From NCBI RefSeq assembly GCF_016862195.1, contig NZ_BOMM01000039.1, forward strand, positions 62,001 through 126,000: a DNA stretch of 64,000 nt. Direction: 5' to 3'. The first letter of the stretch is position 1. Every line of letters begins with the position of its first letter. Both the position numbers and the translations under genes were made by a program. This DNA is from Paractinoplanes ferrugineus. GTDB taxonomy: Bacteria > Actinomycetota > Actinomycetes > Mycobacteriales > Micromonosporaceae. This document shows positions 1 through 8,374 of this stretch, one piece after another. The notes below the pieces were generated by a model. It made no database searches, was not told the DNA's origin, and saw only the letters and a list, made by a program, of their open reading frames with translations.

Positions 1-434
1 GACCGGACCGTGAAGACCCGGTCGTCGAGTTCCAGCCGGTAGGTGCCCGCGGCCCGGGGGCGCCCGGAGCCGCGCAGGTAGAGCAGTACCGACGTGGCGC
101 TCAGGTGCGCTCCGGTCGCGGGCAGCGTGGATCCGAACGCGCCGAGGGCGTCCAGGACCGGCTCGAGCCGGCGGCCGGTGTCGGTCAGCTCGTACCCCGT
201 GGCGGCCGCCGGCGCGGCCGGCCGCCGCCGGACCAGCACGCCGTTGGTCTCCAGTTCCCGCAGCCGGTCGGTGAGCATGTTGGAGCTCGCGCCGGGCAGC
301 GCGCGCCGCAGATCGGCGAAGCGCAGCGGCCCGAGCAGCAGCTCGCGGACGACGAGCAGCGCCCACCGCTCACCCACGACGTCGAGCGCCCGCGCGATCG
401 GACAGGCATCTCCATAGCGGCGGCTGGTCGGCAT
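1..434 (-). CDS. HxlR-family winged-helix regulator (3' end outside window)
   Basis: The reverse strand from an ATG at 434 reads without a stop to the window edge, about 144 codons. It begins MPTSRRYGDACPIARALDVV, then GERWALLVVRELLLGPLRFADLRR, which is the classic HxlR start: Cys-Pro-(I/V) near residue 11 followed by the winged helix-turn-helix. HxlR proteins are dimeric DNA-binding regulators, often of adjacent detoxification genes. The gene is divergent from a VOC/glyoxalase-type gene at 474, and the 39-bp gap holds a perfect inverted repeat, so control of the neighbour and of itself is likely. The C-terminus is missing only because the window ends. Confidence 0.85.
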   Translation of the reverse strand, partial: MPTSRRYGDACPIARALDVVGERWALLVVRELLLGPLRFADLRRALPGASSNMLTDRLRELETNGVLVRRRPAAPAAATGYELTDTGRRLEPVLDALGAFGSTLPATGAHLSATSVLLYLRGSGRPRAAGTYRLELDDRVFTVR

Positions 435-446
435 GCCATGATGCTA

Positions 447-461
447 GTTGTTTTTAACAAC
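447..461. promoter_or_regulatory. Inverted repeat, probable HxlR operator
   Basis: GTTGTT-TTT-AACAAC is a perfect 6-bp dyad with a 3-bp centre. It lies between the divergent HxlR gene (start 434) and the VOC gene (start 474), and directly precedes the AAGGAGGAG ribosome binding site of the latter. It is AT-rich against a strongly GC-rich background. HxlR regulators commonly bind such dyads in shared promoters. Confidence 0.6.
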
Positions 462-473
462 CAAGGAGGAGAG

Positions 474-842
474 ATGTCCCGTCCGGTTGTGCATTTCGAG
501 GTCATCGGCGCGGACCCGGCCGCCCTGCGCGACTACTACGCCGCCCTGTTCGGCTGGAGCTTCGACGTCGGCAACGCCGCCGAGGCCGTGTCCGAGCCCG
601 GCAACTACGGCTTCGTGCAGCCCGGCGCCGGCATCCCCGGCGGGATCGGCGGCGGCCCCGGCTTCGCCGCCCGCACCCTGTTCTACGTCGGGGTGCCCGA
701 CGTGGACGAGGCCCTGCGGGAGGCCGAACGGCTTGGCGGCACCCGGCTCTCCGGGCCGCACCAGCACCCGGACACGCCCCTGACGGTCGGCTTCTTCACC
801 GACCCCGAAGGCCATCTCGTCGGGGTCGCGGCGTCACATTGA
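474..842 (+). CDS. VOC (glyoxalase/bleomycin-resistance) family protein
   Basis: This 122-residue protein begins MSRPVVHFEVIGADPAALRD and ends FFTDPEGHLVGVAA. That is a single vicinal-oxygen-chelate module: a His near residue 7 at the start of the first beta strand, and a C-terminal Asp-Pro-Glu-Gly turn carrying the Glu ligand. The family includes dioxygenases, glyoxalase I relatives and antibiotic-binding proteins, and the substrate cannot be told here. The ATG at 474 is chosen because AAGGAGGAG sits 5-6 bases upstream. An in-frame extension to 105 runs back through the HxlR gene and is not credible. The divergent HxlR gene is the likely regulator. Confidence 0.85.
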   Translation: MSRPVVHFEVIGADPAALRDYYAALFGWSFDVGNAAEAVSEPGNYGFVQPGAGIPGGIGGGPGFAARTLFYVGVPDVDEALREAERLGGTRLSGPHQHPDTPLTVGFFTDPEGHLVGVAASH

Positions 843-867
843 CCCGGGCCGACTCGTCCCGGGTGGC

Positions 868-1218
868 ATGCACACCGCTTATCTGACTGTCACCCTCGTC
901 GCCGCCGTCCTGACCGGCAGCGCCGCCGTCACCTACCTGATCGGCCACGAATATCCCCGGGCGCAGGCCGACCTGAAGCGCATCCCTCGTTCCTGGGTGC
1001 CGGTGCTGGGCTCGTTGCTGGCGGCCGGCACCGTCGGCCTGCTGGCCGGCTTGGTGGTGCCGGCGCTCGGCATCGCCGCGGCGGCCGGCCTGGTCCTCTA
1101 TTTCGCCGGTGCGCTGATCGCGCATCTGCGCGTCGGTTCGCGCCGGCTCGCCGGGTGGGCGGTCTTCTTCACCACGGAGGTGATCGCCCTGGCTGTGACG
1201 CTGGTATATCGGTCCTGA
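868..1218 (+). CDS. DoxX-like small membrane protein
   Basis: This 116-residue, strongly hydrophobic protein has four likely membrane segments, at roughly residues 5-25, 46-64, 67-88 and 96-113. Length, segment spacing and the N-terminal pattern match DoxX-like (DoxX_2) inner-membrane proteins. Some members of that family take part in redox or quinone-linked functions, but most are uncharacterised. The gene starts 25 bp after the VOC gene on the same strand and may be cotranscribed with it. The assignment rests on general pattern, not on a diagnostic motif. Confidence 0.6.
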   Translation: MHTAYLTVTLVAAVLTGSAAVTYLIGHEYPRAQADLKRIPRSWVPVLGSLLAAGTVGLLAGLVVPALGIAAAAGLVLYFAGALIAHLRVGSRRLAGWAVFFTTEVIALAVTLVYRS

Positions 1219-1236
1219 CAAACCGGCCCGAGGCTG

Positions 1237-1252
1237 TGTACGTTTGTACGTA
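1237..1252. promoter_or_regulatory. TGTACG repeat upstream of MFS gene
   Basis: The 16 bases read TGTACGTTTGTACGTA: two copies of TGTACG separated by TT, each containing the palindrome GTAC. The element lies 32 bp before the chosen GTG start of the MFS exporter. TetR-type regulators of exporters often use such GTAC-centred repeats, but no regulator gene is adjacent. Confidence 0.35.
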
Positions 1253-1283
1253 TCTTGCCGTGCCCTCCGGAAGGACCCCCCTC

Positions 1284-2474
1284 GTGGATCGCTTGACGGC
1301 GCGCCGCCGCCTCGCCCTGTTCGGTCTGTTTCTGATCCCGGGGCTGGCACTGTCGTCGTGGGTGACCCGCACCCCCGACATCCGGGACCTGCTCGGCGCG
1401 TCCACCGCCGAGATGGGCCTGGTCCTGTTCGGGCTCTCGGCCGGCTCGATGATCGGCATCCTGTTCTCCGGCAAACTGGTCACCCGCTTCGGCACCAAGC
1501 CGGTGATCACCGCGGCCAGCCTGACGATCGTCGCCTGCACCCCGGTGGTCGGGCTCGGCGCGGCCCTGTCGCAGAGCCTGCTCGTCGCGGCCGGGCTGTT
1601 CCTGCTGGGCCTCGGGTTCGGCTGCGGCGAGGTCGCGATGAACGTCGACGGCGCCGACGTGGAACGCGTCATCGGCCGGCCGGTGCTGCCCATGATGCAC
1701 GGCTGCTTCAGCCTCGGCACCGTCGTCGGGGCCGTCCTCGGCATGGTGTTCACCCAGGTGCGCTTCCCGGTCGTGGCACACCTGGCCGGCCTGGCCCTGC
1801 TCACCCTTCCGCTCGCGGTCGCCGCGATCCGGATGATCCCGGCCGGCACCGGCCGGGAGGAACGCCACGAACAGACCACCAAGGGCCCGGCCGTGTGGCG
1901 CGACCGGCGGCTGCTGCTGATCGGTGTGATCGTGCTCGGCATGGCCCTGGCCGAGGGCGCCGCCAACGACTGGCTGCCGCTGATCATGGTGGACGGTCAC
2001 GGACTCGACCCGGCGTTGGGCTCCGGCGTCTACGTGGTGTTCGTGGCGGCCATGACGATCGGCCGGTTCACCGGCACGTACTTCCTCAACCGGCTCGGCC
2101 GGGCCGTGGTCCTCGGGGCCAGCGCGGTCATCGGCGGCCTCGGCCTGGCCGTCGTGATCGCGGTCGACAACCAGATCGCGGCGGCCGCGGCCGTACTGCT
2201 GTGGGGCCTCGGATCCGCTCTCGGTTTCCCGGTCGCGTTGTCCGCCGCCGGGGACTCCGGTCCGAACCCGACCGCCCGGGTGTCCCTGGTGGCCACGGTC
2301 GGCTACCTCGCGTTCCTGGTCGGCCCGCCCGCGCTGGGCTTCCTCGGTGAACACGTCGGGCTGCGCGGCGCCATGCTGGTGGTCCTCGCGTTCCTGGCGA
2401 TCGCGGCGCTCGCGACCCCGGCCCTGGGCGGCAAGCAGATTCTCGGCGCCCGCACGGAGGAAGTTAGGATCTGA
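1284..2474 (+). CDS. Major facilitator superfamily transporter
   Basis: This 396-residue protein has about twelve hydrophobic segments. A polar central loop around residues 190-205 (GREERHEQTTKGPAVWRDRR) separates the two halves, as in MFS carriers. The short loop GKLVTRFGTK after the second helix is the usual MFS motif-A position. Overall look resembles YbjJ-type exporters. The GTG at 1284 is chosen because GGAAGG lies upstream and the protein then begins with a positively charged cytoplasmic tail (VDRLTARRRLALFGLFL). A longer in-frame start at 1155 would overlap the preceding gene. The substrate is unknown. Confidence 0.8.
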   Translation: MDRLTARRRLALFGLFLIPGLALSSWVTRTPDIRDLLGASTAEMGLVLFGLSAGSMIGILFSGKLVTRFGTKPVITAASLTIVACTPVVGLGAALSQSLLVAAGLFLLGLGFGCGEVAMNVDGADVERVIGRPVLPMMHGCFSLGTVVGAVLGMVFTQVRFPVVAHLAGLALLTLPLAVAAIRMIPAGTGREERHEQTTKGPAVWRDRRLLLIGVIVLGMALAEGAANDWLPLIMVDGHGLDPALGSGVYVVFVAAMTIGRFTGTYFLNRLGRAVVLGASAVIGGLGLAVVIAVDNQIAAAAAVLLWGLGSALGFPVALSAAGDSGPNPTARVSLVATVGYLAFLVGPPALGFLGEHVGLRGAMLVVLAFLAIAALATPALGGKQILGARTEEVRI

Positions 2475-2478
2475 GCCC

Positions 2479-3312
2479 ATGCGGCTCTCGGTGGGATGCG
2501 CGATGTGGTCGCACAAGGCCTGGACGGCCCGGATGGTCCCGGCCAAGGGCAAACCGCTTCCGGCGTACGCGCGGTGGTGCGACGCCGTGGAAGGCAACAC
2601 CACGTTCTACGCCACCCCGGCACCGGAAACGGTCGAGTCCTGGGCCGCGCAGACACCGCCGGAGTTCCGGTTCGTGCTGAAGTTCCCCAAGGCCGTCACC
2701 CACGAGCACCGGCTGACCGGGACGGCGCCGCTGATCAGCCAGTTCATGCGGGTCATGGCCCCGCTCGGGCCGCGTCTGCACGCCTACTGGATCCAACTGC
2801 CGGGCTCGTTCGGCCCCGGCGAACTGCCCGCCCTGGCCCGGCTGCTCGACGAACTGCCACCGCAGCACCGCTACGCGGTCGAGGTGCGTCACCCCGGCTT
2901 CTTCGCTGAACCGGGCCCCCTCGAAGAGGTCCTGGCCGGGCGGGCCGAGTGGGTGCCGTTCGACACCACGGCGTTCTTCGCGACCCCACCGACCAGCGAC
3001 GCCGAACGCGACGCGTGGGCCCGCAAACCCCGCATGCCGCACCGCACCACCGCACTGACGGCGCACCCGATCGTGCGATACCTGGGCCGCGACGCCACCG
3101 CCGAGACCATCGCCGGCTGGCAGCCGTGGGTGCACACGGCCGCCCGATGGCTGCGCGAGGGGCGGTCCCCGACCGTCTTCCTGCACACCCCCGACAACGC
3201 CGACGCGCCCGCCCTGGCCCGCATCTTCCACAGCGAGGTACGGGCGCTGGTGCCGCAACTCGAGCCGCTGCCCGACCCCGAACCGATCGAGCAGCCCCTG
3301 ACCCTGTTCTGA
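2479..3312 (+). CDS. DUF72 family protein (YecE-like)
   Basis: This 277-residue protein starts MRLSVGCAMWSHKAW and contains EGNTTFYATP, FRFVLKFPKAVTHEHRL and YAVEVRHPGFF. These are the hallmarks of DUF72, a TIM-barrel-like family of unknown biochemical role. Its usual length is about 240-300 residues, so the protein looks complete. The ATG follows the MFS stop codon by four bases, with GGAGG slightly further upstream, so the two genes are probably cotranscribed. Whether they are functionally linked cannot be judged. Confidence 0.9.
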   Translation: MRLSVGCAMWSHKAWTARMVPAKGKPLPAYARWCDAVEGNTTFYATPAPETVESWAAQTPPEFRFVLKFPKAVTHEHRLTGTAPLISQFMRVMAPLGPRLHAYWIQLPGSFGPGELPALARLLDELPPQHRYAVEVRHPGFFAEPGPLEEVLAGRAEWVPFDTTAFFATPPTSDAERDAWARKPRMPHRTTALTAHPIVRYLGRDATAETIAGWQPWVHTAARWLREGRSPTVFLHTPDNADAPALARIFHSEVRALVPQLEPLPDPEPIEQPLTLF

Positions 3313-3317
3313 TCGCC

Positions 3318-3335
3318 GACCCTGGAAAGGGGGTC
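3318..3335. terminator. Short hairpin between convergent genes
   Basis: GACCC and GGGTC form a 5-bp stem around an 8-base loop in the 38-bp gap between the DUF72 stop (3312) and the convergent peptidase stop (3351). There is no U-tract, as is usual in high-GC actinobacteria. It may end transcription from both sides. Confidence 0.35.
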
Positions 3336-3350
3336 AGGCGCGCGGGACGG

Positions 3351-5366
3351 TCAGCGGGTCACCCGGACGGTGGTCTGCGCGGTGGCGCCGGTTTCGTAGC
3401 GGGTGCGTACCGTCAAGGTGTGTTTGCCCTTGCCGGTCGCGACGGCGCGGCTGCGGGTCGCGGCGCTGACGGTGCTCCACTTGCCGGTGTCGAGGCGCAG
3501 GTCGTAGCCGGTGACGGCGGGGTCGCCGGGCCTGGCCGCGGGGGCCGCCCAGCGCAGCGTGACGGTGGCCGGGATCCTGGCGTTGGCGGCCGGGGCGGTG
3601 ATCTTCGCGGCGGTGGCCGACCAGGTGCGGGTGACCTCGACGGTGCCGGTGGTGGGGCTGGACGGGCCGCGGGAGTCGACCGAGCGGACGGCGACCTGGT
3701 GGGTGCCGCGGGCCAGGGTGAGCACGAGTCTGGTGGTGCCGGCCGCGACGGTACGGGTGGCGCCGTCGACGGTGACGGTGTAGCCGGTGGCGCCGCTGGT
3801 GGGCAGCCAGCGCAGGACGGTGGTCGTGCCGGCCCCGGACGGGAAGGTGACCTTCGGGCCGGCGACGGTGCTGCCGGTGGTGAACGTGGCCGAACTGGTG
3901 GCGCTGACCGTGCCCGGCAGGCCGACGGTGGCGATGGTGACGGTGTGGGTGCCGGCCGGCAGGCTGGTGCCCAGGCCGGTGGTGGCCGGGCCCCGCACCG
4001 TCTGGACGCCGTCGACCTGCAGCAGGTAGCCGGCGATCGCGTCGGTGCCGGCCGCCGGGGTGCTCCAGCTGATCGTCGAGTTCGCGGTGGACAGGGCCGG
4101 GGCCGGGAGGGTGGCGGTGCTGGACCGGCGCAGGTGCAGGACGGCGGCGCCGGTGGTGACCGAGTCGACGACGACGTCGTAACCGGTGCCGGGCAGGGCG
4201 GCGGCCCGGCCGGGGGTGACCGCGACGCTGTCCGGGTCGGGGTCGCCGGTGTAACGCAGGACGGTCAGCAGGGTGGACAGCAGCGAGCCGTGGTGGACCT
4301 GGCGCACCTGCACGCCCGGTGACGGGTCGCCGGCCTCGCCCGCGCCGGCCGTGTCCGGGCGGTATTCGACGTAGTAGGTGTCGGTGTCACCGGCGACTTT
4401 CAGGGCGCGGACCCCGGCCCGGTCGAGGCGGGGTGCGATGGTGACCCGCTCACCGGCGGCGGGGGTGACGGAGTCGAGCAGGCCGAGCTGGTCGGCTTTG
4501 GCGGTGTTCAGGCCGTTGCCGTCGGCGTAGCGGGCGTAGCCCATCACGTCGTAGTCGCCGTACTCGACGTTCTCGCAGTCACGGCCGGTGAACGACAGGG
4601 TGCAGGTCTGGTCGCCGGCGTGGTCGAGGCCGAGGTTGTGGCCGAACTCGTGCTCGAACGCGTCGGGGTAGGTGTAGCCGTTGAGCCAGATGACGTTGCC
4701 GGGCAGGTAGCCCAGCCCGGTCCAGCCGCAGCTGGTGGCGGCGTTCTTGGCCAGGTAGACGACCAGGTGGTCGTGGCCGGTGAAGTCGTTCTCGGTGCGC
4801 CCGAGCGCGGCCAGGGCGGCGTCCTTCCACCGGTCGGGGTCGCAGGCGCCGCCCGGGATGGCGGCGCCGGTGACCCAGCCGGCGACGGTGATGCCGCTGT
4901 CGTCGACGGTGAGCGCCCCGGAGGTCTGCGCCGACCAGAAGTCGCCGAGCCGGCGGGCCTCGGCGCTCAGCCCGGCGGCGGTGGTGCCGTCGGTGGTGGC
5001 GGCGTTGGTGACCGGCACGATCGTCAGGGTGTGGTTGCCGGCGATGTCGCCGCTCAGCGCCGCCGTCGCCCGGGTGGCGGTGACCGTGGCCCGGCCGGCC
5101 CGGACGGCGCGGGCGACCGCGGCGGGACTGCCGGTGGCGCCGCGTACGGTGGCGGTGACCGACTGGCCCGGGGTGAGCCGGTCGGTGACCCGCTCGGGCA
5201 CGGGCACGGTGCGGCCACCCATCAGCAGCACCGGCTGGTGGCCGGCGTCGGCCAGCACCGTGTACGTCGCGGGCACCTGCGTCACCGGGTCCGCATGGGC
5301 GGGCGTGGTGGTGCTCAGTCCGGCGAGCAGTGCCGTGGCCGCGGCGGCGGCAGTACGAGCGATCAT
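3351..5366 (-). CDS. Secreted gametolysin-like zinc metallopeptidase with fibronectin-type repeats
   Basis: This 671-residue protein has an N-terminal signal peptide (MIARTAAAAATALLAGLSTTTPAHA, cleavage expected after Ala25-ish). The catalytic part contains HEFGHNLGLDH at about residues 238-248, the extended HExxHxxGxxH zinc site, and downstream YDVMGYA as the Met-turn. That places it with metzincins of the M11/gametolysin type. The C-terminal half is made of repeated Thr/Ser/Val-rich beta modules resembling about three fibronectin type III domains, probably for substrate or wall binding. The ATG at 5366 is chosen because GGGAGGT lies 8 bases upstream and the signal peptide then starts correctly. 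It is a likely extracellular protease. Confidence 0.85.
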   Translation of the reverse strand: MIARTAAAAATALLAGLSTTTPAHADPVTQVPATYTVLADAGHQPVLLMGGRTVPVPERVTDRLTPGQSVTATVRGATGSPAAVARAVRAGRATVTATRATAALSGDIAGNHTLTIVPVTNAATTDGTTAAGLSAEARRLGDFWSAQTSGALTVDDSGITVAGWVTGAAIPGGACDPDRWKDAALAALGRTENDFTGHDHLVVYLAKNAATSCGWTGLGYLPGNVIWLNGYTYPDAFEHEFGHNLGLDHAGDQTCTLSFTGRDCENVEYGDYDVMGYARYADGNGLNTAKADQLGLLDSVTPAAGERVTIAPRLDRAGVRALKVAGDTDTYYVEYRPDTAGAGEAGDPSPGVQVRQVHHGSLLSTLLTVLRYTGDPDPDSVAVTPGRAAALPGTGYDVVVDSVTTGAAVLHLRRSSTATLPAPALSTANSTISWSTPAAGTDAIAGYLLQVDGVQTVRGPATTGLGTSLPAGTHTVTIATVGLPGTVSATSSATFTTGSTVAGPKVTFPSGAGTTTVLRWLPTSGATGYTVTVDGATRTVAAGTTRLVLTLARGTHQVAVRSVDSRGPSSPTTGTVEVTRTWSATAAKITAPAANARIPATVTLRWAAPAARPGDPAVTGYDLRLDTGKWSTVSAATRSRAVATGKGKHTLTVRTRYETGATAQTTVRVTR

Positions 5367-5453
5367 GGTCGGTACCTCCCGACCGCCAGAGATCGGCCCG
5401 TACCGGGGCGGCATGAGTGTTCGCCCGGTTGCCGGGCGGTATCGTCGAGGGCC

Positions 5454-5894
5454 GTGACGGACGATCAGCGGTGGATGCGGCGCGCGGTCGAGCTGGCCCG
5501 CCGGTCACCGCGTACCGAATCGGCTTTCGCGGTGGGGGCGGTGATCGCCGGCCCGGACGACCGGATGGTCGCCGAAGGGTGGTCGCGTGACACCGACCCG
5601 CTCGTGCACGCCGAGGAGTCGGCCCTGGCCCGGGCGGCCGGTGACCTGGGCGCGGCGACGCTCTACAGCACCCTGGAGCCGTGTTCGAAGCGGGCGCACC
5701 GCCCGGACGCCACCTGCACCGCGCTGATCCTGGCCGCCGGGATCCGCCGGGTGGTGATCGCGTGGCGGGAGCCGGACGTGTTCGTGACCTGCGAGGGTGT
5801 CGCTCTGCTGATCGCGGCCGGGGTGCGGGTCGTGGAGCTGCCGGAGTTCGCGGCGGCCGCCCGGGCGGTCAACGCGCACCTGAAGGGTGTCTGA
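5454..5894 (+). CDS. Zinc-dependent nucleoside/pyrimidine deaminase-like protein
   Basis: This 146-residue protein carries the cytidine/deoxycytidylate deaminase signature. HAEESAL supplies His and the catalytic Glu, and EPCSKRAHRPDATC supplies the two zinc Cys residues with an eight-residue or longer insertion between them. That spacing resembles the RibD deaminase domain and related MafB/Blasticidin-type deaminases rather than tadA. No reductase domain follows, so it is not a full RibD. The GTG start at 5454 is inferred from the conserved MRRAVELA helix beginning soon after. The substrate is not predictable. Confidence 0.75.
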   Translation: MTDDQRWMRRAVELARRSPRTESAFAVGAVIAGPDDRMVAEGWSRDTDPLVHAEESALARAAGDLGAATLYSTLEPCSKRAHRPDATCTALILAAGIRRVVIAWREPDVFVTCEGVALLIAAGVRVVELPEFAAAARAVNAHLKGV

Positions 5895-5932
5895 TTTCCG
5901 ACCGCAAGTCCGGTTGTGGGAGACTCCCCGCC

Positions 5933-6466
5933 GTGGGTGAAACCGAGGGTCTGTTGCGTGCCCGCGACCTCGTGCCCGCTGCGGGCGGCGACTGGCGCGG
6001 GCTGCTGTTCGACAACCAGGCGGTGGGTCTGCCGGCGGCGTTGACCTGGTCGTTCCGGGTGCCGTTCGAGCCGGTCGGCGGGCTTGCGGCGGGGCTGACC
6101 GTGGAGTGGCTGCCGATCGCGGCGAAGGGCTGGCGGGAGCTCGCCGGGTCGTCCGCGGCGAGCCTGTCGTTCGCCGAGCCGGCCGAGGCCAGCGTCCACC
6201 ACGCCGGGCACTACCGGTACGACCGGGTCGAGCTGCGGGTCGCCGAGCAGGACGGCGCCCGGGTCAGGGTCGTGGTGACGGTGGCCGGGGACATCGACCG
6301 GCTGGGCCCGCCGGAGTTCACGGTCGAGGCGTGGCTGACGTTCGCCGGCATCGACGTGCAGCTCGGCGGCGGCTCACCGGCGCGGCTGGCCGAGTTCACC
6401 GACACCGACGGCCTGGTCGAGGTGCCCGACCCGCGGGGGATCGCTGTCCGGTTCGCTCCGGCATAG
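5933..6466 (+). CDS. Hypothetical protein
   Basis: This 177-residue soluble protein is not recognised. It is Gly/Val/Glu-rich with many short beta-like stretches (LTWSFRVPFEPVGG, VRVVVTVAGDIDRLGPPEFTVEAWLTF) and has no signal peptide or membrane segment. The GTG at 5933 has GGGAGA about 9 bases upstream. It stands between the deaminase and a small alpha/beta hydrolase on the same strand with short gaps, so cotranscription is possible. It looks like a beta-sandwich protein, but no family is claimed. Confidence 0.65.
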   Translation: MGETEGLLRARDLVPAAGGDWRGLLFDNQAVGLPAALTWSFRVPFEPVGGLAAGLTVEWLPIAAKGWRELAGSSAASLSFAEPAEASVHHAGHYRYDRVELRVAEQDGARVRVVVTVAGDIDRLGPPEFTVEAWLTFAGIDVQLGGGSPARLAEFTDTDGLVEVPDPRGIAVRFAPA

Positions 6467-6500
6467 ACGATCATCAGAGCGTTTGTCCTAGAGTCACGGG

Positions 6501-7034
6501 ATGACTTCCGACGTCGTCGTCCTGCCGGGCCGCCGGGCCGGCACGTGGTCGCCTCTGCCGCTCTACACCAGCCGGGTCGCCGAGGAACGCGGCGCCACCG
6601 TGCACCGGCACGAGTGGGGCGGCCACGCCCCGGAGCCGGCCGGCGTGGAGTACGTACGCGGTGAAGTGACGCCGTTGCTCGACGAGCTCGGTGGCCGGCC
6701 CCTGCTGATCGGCAAGTCGCTCGGCACGAACGCGGCGGCGCTGGCGGCGGAACGCGACCTGCCGGCGATCTGGCTTACCCCGTTGCTGCATCTGCGCCCG
6801 GTGGTGGCCGCCCTGGACCGGGCGACGGCGCCGTTCCTGCTGATCGGGGGCACCGCCGACGGTTCCTGGGACGCGGCGGTGGCGCGCCGGTTGACGCCGC
6901 ACGTGTTCGAGGTGGTCGGCGCCGACCACGCCCTGTCCGTGCCCGGCCCGGTGGCCGCGTCGATCGCCGTGCTGGTGCGGGTGGTGCAGGCGGTCGGGGA
7001 GTTCTTCGACGAGATCGACTGGCCGCGGTTCTGA
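6501..7034 (+). CDS. Small alpha/beta-hydrolase fold protein
   Basis: This 177-residue protein has the layout of a compact alpha/beta hydrolase. GKSLGT at about residues 71-76 is the nucleophile elbow (G-x-S-x-G with Ser73), APFLLIGGTAD supplies the acid strand, and a C-terminal ADHAL supplies a plausible catalytic His. It resembles the short KANL3/Tex30-like and DUF1749-like hydrolases. No lipobox or signal is present, so it should be cytoplasmic. Its substrate is unknown. The gene converges on the next one with a 16-bp gap. Confidence 0.75.
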   Translation: MTSDVVVLPGRRAGTWSPLPLYTSRVAEERGATVHRHEWGGHAPEPAGVEYVRGEVTPLLDELGGRPLLIGKSLGTNAAALAAERDLPAIWLTPLLHLRPVVAALDRATAPFLLIGGTADGSWDAAVARRLTPHVFEVVGADHALSVPGPVAASIAVLVRVVQAVGEFFDEIDWPRF

Positions 7035-7050
7035 TCGACTCGCCGAGGTT

Positions 7051-7827
7051 CTAGAGCAGCCGGTCCCAGTCGAGGTCGTGCCAGCGTACGACCGGCGCGC
7101 CGGCGCGGTCCGGGCCTCCGTCCGGCGGCCACACCCCGGTCACGGCCAGTCCGGTGATCACGGCGAGCCGGTCGGGGCCGGGTTCGGTGCCGGTCAGGGC
7201 CGCGGTGACCCCGGCCGGGGTCAGCACCGTGGCCGGGTCCAGGCGGGTCACCGGCCGATCGGCGCGGGCGGCGGCCACGTCGGTGGCGTCGTCGAAGTCG
7301 CGGCGGGCGGCCAGGTCGACCGGCGAGGCCAGCATCCGGGCCAGGGCGCGGGTCAGGTGCCGGTCGCGGGGCAGCAGACCGGCCAGGCCCGGGGCGGCCG
7401 GGTGGCCGTCGGCGTCGTCGAAGGTGACCGCCCACTCCAGGCCGCTGGTGCGGGTGCGGGCCGGGGAGATGGTGGCGGCCCAGACGGCGGCGCGGAAGAT
7501 GCCACCGGCGAGCCGGCCCCGGGGGTCGTCGACGAGTCGTTCCAGGGCGTGCGCGGCGATCAGGGCCAGGTCGCGGTCGACCTCGACACTGCCGGCGCCC
7601 CGTTCGACGCGGTACTCGAGTTTCCCGTCGTCGGCGACGACCAGCAGGAACGCGTCGGTGATCCCGCCGGTGCGGATCTCGCCGTACAGGCAGGCGCGGG
7701 GTGCGGCCGGGTCGTCGCCGAGGATGTCGCAGACCTTGTCGTCGCGCAGCCACCGGTGGTGGTCGTCGAACACGACACTGGTGCGCGGCTGCGGCGGGCG
7801 GTAGGCGGCGTATTCACGGAAGCGCAT
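7051..7827 (-). CDS. Hypothetical protein
   Basis: This 258-residue protein is not recognised. It begins MRFREYAAYRPPQPRTSVVF and contains DDHHRWLRDDKVCDILGDDP and a C-terminal VVRWHDLDWDRLL. It is acidic and Arg/Asp-rich without signal or membrane segments. The central part (residues 80-180) looks mostly helical. The start at 7827 is taken from the ATG nearest the divergent DUF6204-like gene. Nothing in the sequence indicates catalysis. Confidence 0.6.
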   Translation of the reverse strand: MRFREYAAYRPPQPRTSVVFDDHHRWLRDDKVCDILGDDPAAPRACLYGEIRTGGITDAFLLVVADDGKLEYRVERGAGSVEVDRDLALIAAHALERLVDDPRGRLAGGIFRAAVWAATISPARTRTSGLEWAVTFDDADGHPAAPGLAGLLPRDRHLTRALARMLASPVDLAARRDFDDATDVAAARADRPVTRLDPATVLTPAGVTAALTGTEPGPDRLAVITGLAVTGVWPPDGGPDRAGAPVVRWHDLDWDRLL

Positions 7828-7959
7828 GGGCGCATGGTGACATCGGTGCACGCCCGCGGATCGGACCCGCAGTGCGCCGGGAATTGCGGTGCCGCGAACC
7901 GGTGGGCGCCGCAATACTGTCCGCCGGAACTGTCCGCCGCGACGAAAGAGGTGAAGCAC

Positions 7960-8331
7960 ATGAGCCGCAGTCTGCGGGTCACCGTGCGGGGTGTGTTCGA
8001 CAACCTGTCCGAGGCGCAGCTGGCCGAGCTGGTCGCCGAGCGGGATGAGCACGACTTCCTGCACACCGCGTACACCGCTGACGGTTATCTGGCCTACGAC
8101 CTGCCGGCCCGGCCGTTCTTCACGTTCCGCTTCGCCGACAGTGTCGGCGAACAGGCCGAGATCCCGGCGGCGCGGGCTCGCGCCGAGGCCAAGGCGGCGG
8201 CGTGGATGGCCGGGCGGGGTTTCCCGGTCCGCGAGCTGAGCTCGCAGGCCGTCGACATGTCGGTGGTGCCGCTGGGTAAACGGGGCCGCCGCGAGGCGGA
8301 TAAATCGGTTGCCCGCCCGCCCGTGTCCTGA
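7960..8331 (+). CDS. Small conserved actinobacterial protein (DUF6204-like)
   Basis: This 123-residue protein starts MSRSLRVTVRGVFDNLSEAQ, followed by LAERDEHDFLHTAYTADGYLAYD and FTFRFADSVGEQAEIPAARARAEAKA. This pattern is common in small conserved actinobacterial proteins that I associate with DUF6204. The function is unknown. A good ribosome binding site (AGAGGTGAAG) precedes the ATG. It is soluble, with an alpha/beta composition. Confidence 0.7.
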   Translation: MSRSLRVTVRGVFDNLSEAQLAELVAERDEHDFLHTAYTADGYLAYDLPARPFFTFRFADSVGEQAEIPAARARAEAKAAAWMAGRGFPVRELSSQAVDMSVVPLGKRGRREADKSVARPPVS

Positions 8332-8374
8332 TCAGCTGGCTGCACACGCCACTGCCGAGACGAAGGAATCCGAG

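Noticed and set aside
1098-2603. 501-codon minus-strand open frame opposite the MFS gene
   Set aside because: Composition is that of a GC-rich shadow (Arg/Gly/Asp/His repeats without domains), and the plus strand has a clear twelve-helix MFS protein.
4620-5894. Plus-strand frame fusing the antisense of the peptidase to the deaminase
   Set aside because: Only the part from GTG 5454 has deaminase motifs. The upstream part is the reverse of the signal peptide and metallopeptidase domain.
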